Shown: in pieces, positions 51,757-58,170 of the stretch
How positions within the stretch are numbered: the first letter of the stretch is position 1
Layout: each line of letters opens with the position of its first letter
From: Polyangiaceae bacterium
GTDB taxonomy: Bacteria; Myxococcota_A; Polyangia; Polyangiales; Polyangiaceae
Reading direction: 5' to 3'
Assembly (NCBI GenBank): GCA_016933275.1
Contig: JAFGBI010000203.1
Coordinates: 1 to 58,170 of the forward strand
DNA length: 58,170 nt
Program-made: the position numbers and the translations under genes
The notes under the pieces: model-generated
The model's input: only the letters and a program-made list of their open reading frames with translations
The model's database searches: none
Told to the model about the DNA's origin: nothing

Positions 51757-52716
51757 TCAGTGCACCACCCAGGGAGAGGGCATGAAGAGCAGGACGAACC
51801 ACGCCAACGTGGACCAACCAACCCAGCGGCGGCCTCGGTCGAGCGGCATCTCGTCAGCGGGTTCCGAATGTGAGTAGGCGCCCAACCGCTGCATAGCCAG
51901 GATCAGCAGCCCCAACAACAGCCACGGGAGGGCGGCGCTCACCACGGTCCAGATCGTGCCCGTTGCCGCGGCGCCCTGGAGACATGGCTTCATGAACACG
52001 ATCACGTTGTAGACCGCGAGCACGTAGGGCAAGAAGGTGAGCCACCGCGCGAGGATCGCCTGTCTTCGGCCGAGCAGCGCATAGGCCACGTGTCCGCCAT
52101 CGAGCTGACCGATGGGCAGAAGGTTCAGGAAGGTGATGTAGAGCCCGGCCCACGCCGCCCCGAGCACAGGGTGCATGATGACGTCGTGGTTCGGGGGGAT
52201 GGGACCGAGGAGGATCCGCTTCGCCGCCCAATAGACGATGCTTTGACCCTCCTGCGCGTAGTTCGCGGTGGCCTGCGGCTCCACCGGCGACAGCGCCAAC
52301 CCCAGCGCCAGGAGCGGAAGCGCCACGGTGAGGCCCGCCAGGGGTCCCGCCACTCCGATGTCGAGCAACGCCGCCCGGGATCGCCGCTGATCACCCAGGA
52401 AGAGCACCGCTCCGAGCGTGCCGAAGGGGTTGTGCCAGGGCAGCGGCAGAAAGAAGGGCAAGGTGGGCCGTTCACCGTGCCATCGCGCGGCAAGGTAGTG
52501 GCCGGCCTCGTGGGCGACCAGGATCGCCATCAGGGAGCCTGCGAGCTGCCAGCCGCTGCCCCAGAAGTCCTCGCCGACCCAGTAGACGCTCGCCACCGTT
52601 GCCGCGAAGAGCAGCATTGGCAGCGCGACCTCTCGGCCGAAGGAGTTGCCCTGGCCACCCTCCTCCGCCACTCGACCTCGGGGTGGCGCGTCTCCCGTTC
52701 GGTCTTCGACGTTCAT
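51757..52716 (-). CDS. Site-2-protease-like M50 membrane metalloprotease
   Basis: 319 residues from ATG 52716. Zinc motif HEAGH at 69-73 within SLMAILVAHEAGHYLAARWHG and the second metal motif LDGGH near residue 215 (LNLLPIGQLDGGHVAYALLG), as in S2P/RseP-type intramembrane proteases. Six or more hydrophobic segments. No PDZ domain, so it is the short S2P class. Its ATG overlaps the FliH-like gene's stop by four bases (ATGA). It converges on coaD. Confidence 0.9.
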   Translation of the reverse strand: MNVEDRTGDAPPRGRVAEEGGQGNSFGREVALPMLLFAATVASVYWVGEDFWGSGWQLAGSLMAILVAHEAGHYLAARWHGERPTLPFFLPLPWHNPFGTLGAVLFLGDQRRSRAALLDIGVAGPLAGLTVALPLLALGLALSPVEPQATANYAQEGQSIVYWAAKRILLGPIPPNHDVIMHPVLGAAWAGLYITFLNLLPIGQLDGGHVAYALLGRRQAILARWLTFLPYVLAVYNVIVFMKPCLQGAAATGTIWTVVSAALPWLLLGLLILAMQRLGAYSHSEPADEMPLDRGRRWVGWSTLAWFVLLFMPSPWVVH

Positions 52717-53366
52717 GTTGGGACCAGCTCCCGCAGGTGGTCTACGAGGCGGTCCAGCTCGACGCCCAGTGCCGCATCGAGCTCACCGACGTCCGTGCGG
52801 ACGCGGAGCGAGCCCCGGTCGAGGGCTGCATCCACCAGGACCTCCACGACCCGGCTACCCGCGCCCAGGTCGGCGAGCGCGTTCGTGAGGAACGGGGCAT
52901 CGGCGGGATGGGCGAGGATCAGTACTCGGCGTGCACCGGATGCTTCGCGCAGCGCTTCCCGGGCCAGAGCCGCCACGCAAGTGGGATCGAGCCGGATTGC
53001 CTCACCCAGGAGCCGCTCGGCCAGCACTCGCGCAAGCGCGACCGCCCGCTCGAGTCCCGTTTGCTCGAGTCGCTCCTCGCGTATACGAAGCGCGACCTCC
53101 TGCGCGGCCAGCTCCGCGAGAGCGCGGGCGCGCGCCGCGGCCGCCGCCTCAGCGGCAACGGCGGCGGCCCCGGCGGCCGCGGCCTCGCGGATCCGCATCG
53201 CGTCCGTCTCGGCGGCGGTGACGATCGCACGCGCGGTCGCCTCGGCGTCGACGACCTCGCTCGGGATTCGCTGTCCCCGGGGCAGCGGCGCGCGGTGGTC
53301 CCGCGACCCTTCGAGGGGGTGCCCTGCACCGGGCCCTGGCACCCTTCGTCCCCGAGCGAGCGTCAC
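52713..53366 (-). CDS. FliH/SctL/HrpE-family-like ATPase stator protein
   Basis: 217 residues from GTG 53366, which overlaps the small ORF stop as GTGA; the frame is open further upstream. The N-terminal half is Ala/Arg/Glu-rich helix (AAAAGAAAVAAEAAAAARARALAELAAQEVALRIREERL), typical of the long dimeric helix in FliH/SctL. The C-terminal globular part LLGEAIRLDPTCVAALAREALREASGARRVLILAHPADAPFL and VVEVLVDAALDRGSLRVRTDVGELDAALGVELDRLVDHLREL matches the family pattern (hP.D...l, D..l..G.l..eT..G.iDa....eL). It normally binds the FliI/SctN ATPase of a flagellar or type III export apparatus, but no such genes are in the window. ATP synthase E-like subunits are the alternative. Confidence 0.65.
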   Translation of the reverse strand: MTLARGRRVPGPGAGHPLEGSRDHRAPLPRGQRIPSEVVDAEATARAIVTAAETDAMRIREAAAAGAAAVAAEAAAAARARALAELAAQEVALRIREERLEQTGLERAVALARVLAERLLGEAIRLDPTCVAALAREALREASGARRVLILAHPADAPFLTNALADLGAGSRVVEVLVDAALDRGSLRVRTDVGELDAALGVELDRLVDHLRELVPT

Positions 53367-53575
53367 CGCCACCACCTTGCCTCGACTGCCCGCGCCAGGC
53401 ACAGGAGCACCCAGGCGAGCGCCCGGGCGCGCCGATGCCGATCCTCCTGGCCGACCTCCGTGGGGGCGGCGCCAGAATCTCGGCCTTCGGGCGGTCGGAG
53501 GAGCGCGGCCACCGCGAGGCGGGTGCGCGTTCGCTCGTCGACGTCCGGAGAGTTCCCGCGCATCTCCACCGTCAT
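53363..53575 (-). CDS. Small ORF bridging purC and the FliH-like gene
   Basis: 70 residues from ATG 53575 (MTVEMRGNSPDVDERTRTR), overlapping the purC stop (ATGA) and ending TGA in the GTGA overlap with the FliH-like start. The overlaps on both sides are the best evidence that it is a real, translationally coupled gene. Composition is Arg/Ala-rich with no recognisable domain. Tiny T3SS accessory proteins are often this size, so it could be a partner of the FliH-like protein; this is inference. Confidence 0.55.
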   Translation of the reverse strand: MTVEMRGNSPDVDERTRTRLAVAALLRPPEGRDSGAAPTEVGQEDRHRRARALAWVLLCLARAVEARWWR

Positions 53576-54543
53576 TCGATTCCGAGGTTGCGCCGGATCC
53601 GGCTGAGCGGTTCTTCGAGGTTGGGCTGGAAGGATTCACCCGTGATACGTTCCACCGCTTCCACGTAGCGCCGCATGGCCTCGATCTTCACCTGGTCGGG
53701 GATGACGGGAATTGGGCCGTCGCCGCGGAAGCCGTGGGCGGCAAGGAAACGTCTAACGTACTCCTTGTCGAAGCTCTCGGGATCCGCTCCGGCTTGGAAG
53801 CGGTCGTCGTAGCTGTCCGCGAACCAGAAGCGCGAGGAGTCTGGGGTGTGGATCTCGTCGATCACCACGATGTGTCCGTCGGCGGTCTTTCCGAACTCGT
53901 ACTTGGTGTCGACCAAGATGAGTCCTCGTGCCGCACAGAGGTCCTGGCCGCGTCGGAACAGCGCCATCGCCATCTCGGCGGCCGCGTCGAACTCGCTCGC
54001 TGGCATCCGCGTTTGCGCCAAGATTTCGGCGCGGGACGCGGACACGTCGTGGTCGCCGTGCTCGGCCTTGGTGCTCGGGGTGAGGATGGGCGCGTCGAGG
54101 CGCTGATGCTTCCGCATGCCGTTCGGCAGGGTGTGTCCACAGAAGGTTCGCACCCCACGCTCGTAGTGCACCCAGATGCTCGTCGACGTGGTGCCCGTGA
54201 GGTAGGCCCGCACCACCATCTCGACGGGCAGCGAGACACACTCGCGTGCGTGGAGGACGTTTGGGTCCGGCACGTCGAGGACGTGGTTCGGCGCGACGTC
54301 GCGCGTCTTGTCGAACCACCAAGCCGCCGCATGATTGAGGACCTGCCCCTTGAGGGGGAGCGTGCCGAGCACTCGGTCGAAGGCGCTGATACGGTCCGTG
54401 GTGATGAGGAAGCGCGTGGCGTCCGGGGCAGTGTAGTTGTCCCGAACCTTCCCCTCGTACTTGTGGCCGAGGGCGCCAAAATCGGTGCGCTCCAGCGGGT
54501 GGCGGAGTGCGAGTCGGATGGTCTGCTCGTCGACGGTCGCCAT
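53572..54543 (-). CDS. purC: Phosphoribosylaminoimidazole-succinocarboxamide synthase
   Basis: 323 residues from ATG 54543 (MATVDEQTIRLALRHP). SAICAR synthase motifs are intact: GKVRDNYT, FLITTDRISAFDRVLGTLPLKGQVLN, LPVEMVVRAYLTG, LILVDTKYEFG and IVVIDEIHTPDSSRFW. It joins CAIR and aspartate in purine biosynthesis. The length (~300) is the eukaryote/gamma-type long form rather than the ~235-residue E. coli form. Heads the purC - small ORF - FliH-like - M50 overlap chain. Confidence 0.95.
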   Translation of the reverse strand: MATVDEQTIRLALRHPLERTDFGALGHKYEGKVRDNYTAPDATRFLITTDRISAFDRVLGTLPLKGQVLNHAAAWWFDKTRDVAPNHVLDVPDPNVLHARECVSLPVEMVVRAYLTGTTSTSIWVHYERGVRTFCGHTLPNGMRKHQRLDAPILTPSTKAEHGDHDVSASRAEILAQTRMPASEFDAAAEMAMALFRRGQDLCAARGLILVDTKYEFGKTADGHIVVIDEIHTPDSSRFWFADSYDDRFQAGADPESFDKEYVRRFLAAHGFRGDGPIPVIPDQVKIEAMRRYVEAVERITGESFQPNLEEPLSRIRRNLGIE

Positions 54544-54612
54544 GGGCGAGGAAAAGTAGCACGGCCCGCGTGCCTGACGCACCGCGAGCCGCCCCCAGCT
54601 CTGGGTGCCTGG

Positions 54613-55701
54613 TCACCGACTCGTTTCAGCGATCGCGTTGGCGTTCGTTCCAGGGGTCGTGGGCCTACGGACCCCGAGGTCTGCGGCGGAAGCCCAGAAC
54701 TGCCCCTGGTTGGGGGGGGCGACGTGGAGGCTCTTCGGCAGCACGCTCACCCAGCCAGCGACCATGTCCAGTATGTACGTCGGGGTATTGGGCTCGATCG
54801 TCCCGATCACTGCGGCCCCGTCTCCGGCGCCGGCGCGAAGGGTGACCTCCCTCTTGGTCACCACCTCCCGAGGCACGTCCGCGATCCGAAGCTGAGGGGA
54901 TCCCGGCCGCCGGGTTGGGGCGGCGGCGACGTCCAGCGTTTCACCAGGTGGAAGGGCCCGAAGGTGACCTTCCTTCGCCCAGGCATCCAGCACAATCTCA
55001 CCATGGTACTGGACGTGGACCAAGCCGTCTCGCGCCTCCTGGCTCCACAGGAGCATCCCATTCGCGAGATTGAGGACGGTCACCAGCGCTCGGTCCCTCC
55101 CAGCCTGGTCATAGAGCTCCATCTGATCCTTGGCGACCACGTATCCTCGGGCGTTGCCGGGGACGCTCCAATCTGGCGGGGACCGGGGAACGAGAGCAAG
55201 GGCGCCGCATGGTACCAAGGCTCGAAAGGTTTGCCTGAGCGGTTCGGTCAACCGTTTCTCCACCTCGACTTCATCGGCGTGGGCACCAACCACCCGGACC
55301 TCACGTTGGGCTCCGATCCACAAGTGGTCCGGGTTCGCTGCCACCCGGCGCGTGGTGAAGAAGGGCACCTTCGCCACCTCCACGTAGCCCACCAGCCGGA
55401 ACCCTCCCGTGCCAATTCCGGTTGCGACCTGAGCCCGGGAGGTGCTCGCGTCTCCCGGGAGATCCCCGATCCGGAACCCCGACGGTCCTCCCGTGAAGCG
55501 GCCGACCACGGCACCACCCACGGGTTTGTCGTAGATCATGAGGTCTGGTGGGAGGGTTGGTTGCCCCTCGAAGGCGCAGGTCATGCTCCTACCCGACGCA
55601 GTTGACGTAGAAACGGGCTGCGCGTGAACGGGTGCGCCAACAACCAACCAGCTTGCCACCAACCCGGCCACGACGCCGACGATACGGGAAGCTCCGTTCA
55701 T
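54613..55701 (-). CDS. Exported protein with SH3-like domains
   Basis: 362 residues from ATG 55701, preceded by GGAG with 6-nt spacing. Signal peptide MNGASRIVGVVAGLVASWLVVGAPVHAQ. The mature protein consists of beta-rich modules with repeated RAGAGDGAAVIGTIEPNTPTYILD-type and ANGMLLWSQEARDGLVHVQYHG-type strands that resemble bacterial SH3 domains (the AVIGTI...G..V.V pattern); one Cys pair (MTCAFEG, VPCGALAL) lies earlier. Likely a periplasmic wall-binding protein. Divergent from the DHH gene; 53 bp between starts. Confidence 0.7.
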   Translation of the reverse strand: MNGASRIVGVVAGLVASWLVVGAPVHAQPVSTSTASGRSMTCAFEGQPTLPPDLMIYDKPVGGAVVGRFTGGPSGFRIGDLPGDASTSRAQVATGIGTGGFRLVGYVEVAKVPFFTTRRVAANPDHLWIGAQREVRVVGAHADEVEVEKRLTEPLRQTFRALVPCGALALVPRSPPDWSVPGNARGYVVAKDQMELYDQAGRDRALVTVLNLANGMLLWSQEARDGLVHVQYHGEIVLDAWAKEGHLRALPPGETLDVAAAPTRRPGSPQLRIADVPREVVTKREVTLRAGAGDGAAVIGTIEPNTPTYILDMVAGWVSVLPKSLHVAPPNQGQFWASAADLGVRRPTTPGTNANAIAETSR

Positions 55702-55754
55702 GCTATCTCCTTCGACTGGTGCCGCTCACCCCCTTGGGGTGCAGAGGGACGAGC

Positions 55755-56675
55755 ATGCAATCGACTCCCATGATACCGGTGGTCTTCGGGACCCCCCGCA
55801 AGCTGCCCCGTGCACGGGAGGTGCCTGGACGGGTGATCGTCCTCGACATCGCGTTCGCTGGAGCGGGGAGCAACGGGGGCTTCTCGAAGATCACACTGCC
55901 TTTCATCGATGGCTTGGGCGCTCGCCTCCGCGCGTGGGTGGATCACCATGACCATGAGGACCACAGGCGGTATGTCGCCGATCCCCGCTTCGTCCTGGCA
56001 ACCAAAGCCGAACACGGAGCTTGTCCAGAGATGATCCATCCCGAACTCGTGGAGCGGGTCGGTCTGGTGGACTCCATCGTCTGCCACACGGATTTCGATG
56101 GTCTGGCCAGTGGAGCCAAGTGGATTCGTCGAGGGATCGAAGCCTACCCGGGCGCCGACGCCGACGCTCGAGCCATCGACACCCGCCTGGGCACGCCAAG
56201 TGCGGTGGCTCGTCGTATCGATCGAGCCATCCGAGGCCGGCCAACCGACACCGGCCTCTTGGGACTGATCGTGCGTCACCTGGCCACCGGGCTCGACGAC
56301 TTCGGTCTCTGGAAGCCCATCGACGAAGCGGCGCAGGAGCTGGTTCCAGTGGAATTGGAGACGCGCCGCGCCGCCGCAACCTACCGACGGTTCCCAGCTG
56401 GGGTTGCGGTCGTTGATGTGTCCGTCGGTTTTGGACGGCTGGACAAGACGCTTCTCCTGCTCCTTGGGCAGGAGCGGGACGAGGTGAGTGTGGTGGTGGA
56501 TCGCGCTTCCGTCAGCGTCGCGGCGCCCTTCGACAGCGGTCAGAATTTCCTGGCGCTGTTCGGACTGCCGGGTGGGATGCCGACCCGCGTCTCCCTCCCT
56601 CGCACGCGGCTGGACGAGGTGCTCTCGGCACTGGGGGTCGATCCCCAGGCCTATCGAGCTGGGATCGCCGGCTGA
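55755..56675 (+). CDS. DHH-family-like phosphoesterase
   Basis: 306 residues from ATG 55755, with GAGGGA a few bases upstream; ATG 55770 (MIPVV) is an alternative. Key metal-binding stretches are LRAWVDHHDHEDHRRY and IVCHTDFDGLASGAKW, corresponding to the DHH and H..D(F/H)D motifs of nanoRNase/pApase and RecJ-type enzymes. A later VVDVSVGFGRLDKTLLLLLG is family-like, and the C-terminal part FDSGQNFLALFGLPGGMPTRVSLP may be a DHHA1-like substrate domain. Probable substrates are short oligonucleotides or cyclic-dinucleotide products. Confidence 0.7.
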   Translation: MQSTPMIPVVFGTPRKLPRAREVPGRVIVLDIAFAGAGSNGGFSKITLPFIDGLGARLRAWVDHHDHEDHRRYVADPRFVLATKAEHGACPEMIHPELVERVGLVDSIVCHTDFDGLASGAKWIRRGIEAYPGADADARAIDTRLGTPSAVARRIDRAIRGRPTDTGLLGLIVRHLATGLDDFGLWKPIDEAAQELVPVELETRRAAATYRRFPAGVAVVDVSVGFGRLDKTLLLLLGQERDEVSVVVDRASVSVAAPFDSGQNFLALFGLPGGMPTRVSLPRTRLDEVLSALGVDPQAYRAGIAG

Positions 56676-56949
56676 TCGAGCGGCGGGGTCGGCACCTTCT
56701 CCGCACCGCTGCCCTCAATATGCCGGAACTCAAGGGGAATTATCTGCTGATCGACTGCTCGCACGACAAAGCGGGATCGAGCTCTCACGAACTGAGTGGT
56801 TGCCCAGAGCCGAGGGGGTGTGGTAAGCGACATTTCAAATGTGAAAAGCTCACCAGCACAGGTGGGCGGCTAAGTGGCTGAATCCGGGGGCCCACCCCTC
56901 AAGGGGGTAACGGGGGAGGGGATTCGCCGAGGCCCTTCACGGGGGGCAA
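56676..56949. other. Intergenic stretch with small palindrome
   Basis: 274 bp. It contains the perfect palindrome ACATTTCAAATGT at 56830-56842 in a locally AT-rich segment about 110 bp before the GNAT gene, which might be an operator. No other gene supported. Confidence 0.45.
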
Positions 56950-57849
56950 ATGCACACCAGCAGCAACCGCGTCATCGGGACGACCGAGCTCTTCTACAGT
57001 GCGCAGGGGGTTTCCCTCTGTTTGGTTCCCAACCGTCGCCATCGCTCGATGAGGGTGATCGACTTCAGGTCCGGGGCGAACCCCGCGAAGAGCACGATCG
57101 TGGCTCGCTTGGCGCGCCAAGAGGATGTGGAGCGGGTCTTCACCCTGGTCGAACGGGACGAAATCACCACCTGGACTCGCCTTGGATTCCAGCGTGAGGG
57201 GACGATTCCGGGATACTACAAGCGGAGCGATGCCTGGGTCCTGGGGACCACGGTGGATCGCCTCATGGCTGCCCATACCGACGAATCGGGCATGCGACGC
57301 GCGCTCGTGGAAACCGACAGCGCGATCGCCGAGCGAACCTACCAGCTCGCGCGCCGTGATCCACGGGTCCAGACACCCCCCACCAACTCGTCGGCTCGAT
57401 TGCAGCCAGCTCGAGATGCGGATGTGAGGCGCGCGATCGCCGCGGCCGGTCGGGCTCGGCGCGCGCTCACCGGGTTCGAGCCCTTCGGTCGGGACGTTGC
57501 CCGCGAGCAGTACGTCTGCACCGCCCGGGGTGGGTTCTCGCTGGTCCTCGGAGCGGAGCGCCAGCTCTGCTTCGACAACGCGTTCCTCGAGCTGCTCCTT
57601 GCGCCCCGGACCGACAAGGAGACGGCCAGCACCTGTGCCGCGGTCGGCCTGGTTTGTGACGAGCTGTTCGAGCAAGACGTTGCGAGCTGCTTCGCGTTCA
57701 GCCCCGCTGACGAAGCCGAGCTGGCGGTGGTCTTTCTCGCCAACGGTTTCCGGAAGACCGGGGTGCTGCGCGCACACCTGACCCGGCGCGACGAGCGGGT
57801 GGACGCCTTCCTCTGGACTCGAAAGCTAGCCGTGCCCACGGACCCCTGA
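56950..57849 (+). CDS. Tandem GNAT-fold acetyltransferase (AblB-like N-domain)
   Basis: 299 residues from ATG 56950. Residues ~30-100 (MRVIDFRSGANPAKSTIVARLARQEDVERVFTLVERDEITTWTRLGFQREGTIPGYYKRSDAWVLG) resemble beta-lysine N-acetyltransferase AblB-type GNATs, including the LGFQREGTIPGYY acetyl-CoA-proximal motif. About 150-295 is a second GNAT-like half (LQPARDADVRRAIAAAGRARRALTGF ... AELAVVFLANGFRKTGVLRAHLTRR). No ablA (lysine 2,3-aminomutase) is in the window, so the substrate remains open. Confidence 0.6.
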   Translation: MHTSSNRVIGTTELFYSAQGVSLCLVPNRRHRSMRVIDFRSGANPAKSTIVARLARQEDVERVFTLVERDEITTWTRLGFQREGTIPGYYKRSDAWVLGTTVDRLMAAHTDESGMRRALVETDSAIAERTYQLARRDPRVQTPPTNSSARLQPARDADVRRAIAAAGRARRALTGFEPFGRDVAREQYVCTARGGFSLVLGAERQLCFDNAFLELLLAPRTDKETASTCAAVGLVCDELFEQDVASCFAFSPADEAELAVVFLANGFRKTGVLRAHLTRRDERVDAFLWTRKLAVPTDP

Positions 57850-57978
57850 TCCACTAGGTCGGAGAATCCGCCCGCCACGCGCGGATCTTCAGCAGCGCGG
57901 TGGATCGGCGCCGGAGGCACTCGCCGCTCATCGAGCGGCGAGGCGGGCGACGGCTCGCCTCCCCCGCCCAGAAGAAGC

Positions 57979-58032
57979 CTAGCGCGGGCACGATCCGCGG
58001 CATGCTCCGGGTGCGGGCCTGTCCCGCGCTAG
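57979..58032. repeat. 10-bp inverted repeat at the edge of dispersed element copy 9
   Basis: CTAGCGCGGG (57979-57988) and CCCGCGCTAG (58023-58032) are perfect complements separated by 34 nt, and the right half overlaps the CTAG end of the dispersed element. Confidence 0.55.
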
Positions 58033-58170
58033 AGCACCGATCAGGTTGCCAACAGCAACGGCAGCGCTGGAAATGCGCCTGTACGAGGCGAGGACGCGTT
58101 TCCAGCGCTGCCTCTGGAGAGGTCTGCTGCCGGTTCGGTGCTCTAGGTTGTTGATTTGACGCAGCAATCA
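58029..58170 (-). repeat. Dispersed 160-bp element, copy 9, truncated by contig end
   Basis: Inverted relative to the other full copies: CTAGAGCACCGATCAGGTTG at 58029, then the long hairpin, the internal CGGTGCTCTAGG and finally GACGCAGCAATCA, where the window stops about 18 bp before the predicted end of the element. Confidence 0.95.

Noticed and set aside
52090..55605. 1171-codon plus-strand frame opposite M50 protease, FliH-like, purC and SH3-like genes
   Set aside because: Antisense to four coherent genes with clear family motifs; extreme composition bias and no domain.
4875..58170. CRISPR array interpretation of the repeated sequences
   Set aside because: Copies are kilobases apart, 160 bp long and separated by genes, not regularly spaced short direct repeats with spacers.

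Overview
The window is one high-GC bacterial contig (roughly two thirds G+C) that carries typical Gram-negative chromosomal housekeeping genes: bioF, aroB, rph, queE, rnc, trmL, trpS, coaD, purC and a Ppx/GppA phosphatase. It also carries families that are enriched in Myxococcota: a CarD/CdnL regulator, several DUF4388 (PATAN-like) proteins joined to receiver, PEGA or J domains, an AgmX/PglI-type C-terminal domain, a TPR/peptidase-MA lipoprotein, many lipoproteins and a lysine-rich histone-H1-like protein. I infer a myxobacterium or relative. No rRNA, tRNA, CRISPR array, prophage or intact transposase was seen.

Layout. 1-62 is a G homopolymer at the contig edge. 62-4007 (minus) is a moxR - DUF58 - tgpA-type transglutaminase operon. 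4147-6257 holds a solitary CcmA-like ATPase converging on bioF. 6388-11391 holds a TetR regulator, zapA-like, two exported proteins and a fused aroB whose N-terminal shikimate-kinase-like domain has lost its P-loop. 11518-18523 (plus) is yggU followed by three signalling proteins built from receiver, GAF, degenerate GGDEF, DUF4388 and PEGA modules. 18703-25920 holds a sulfatase-fold lipoprotein without its catalytic residues, a DNA methyltransferase coupled to queE, divergent rph, and a radical-SAM (AmrS-like) gene coupled to a SAM hydrolase gene. 26247-33946 holds an exported protein, a 953-residue TPR/gluzincin lipoprotein, an NtrC-type regulator and a DUF4388-J-domain-TPR protein. 33979-42600 holds trmL, a porin-like protein, two zinc-ribbon membrane proteins, rnc, a PpiC-type isomerase, a second orphan DNA methyltransferase, trpS and a lipoprotein. 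42759-51671 holds carD, Ppx/GppA (apparently CTG start) coupled to an OmpA-like lipoprotein, the histone-like gene, an AgmX-type lipoprotein, a 544-residue unknown, and a protease-like lipoprotein coupled to coaD. 51757-57849 holds a tightly overlapped purC - small ORF - FliH/SctL-like - M50 protease operon, an SH3-like exported protein, a DHH-type phosphoesterase and a tandem GNAT protein.

The most striking non-genic signal is a dispersed ~160-bp element found in about seven full-length or nearly full-length copies (4875, 6388, 30600, 38731, 43718, 49391 degenerate, 58029 truncated by the contig end) plus half copies (8325, 30116). It has imperfect terminal inverted repeats starting CTAGAGCA, a short hairpin and a long ~21-bp-stem hairpin. 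It often sits exactly at gene ends, where its terminal CTAG supplies the TAG stop codon. Two copies abut paralogous small ORFs (30389 and 43882) that I cannot assign to any known family. The contig ends inside a copy, so the element probably also fragments the assembly.
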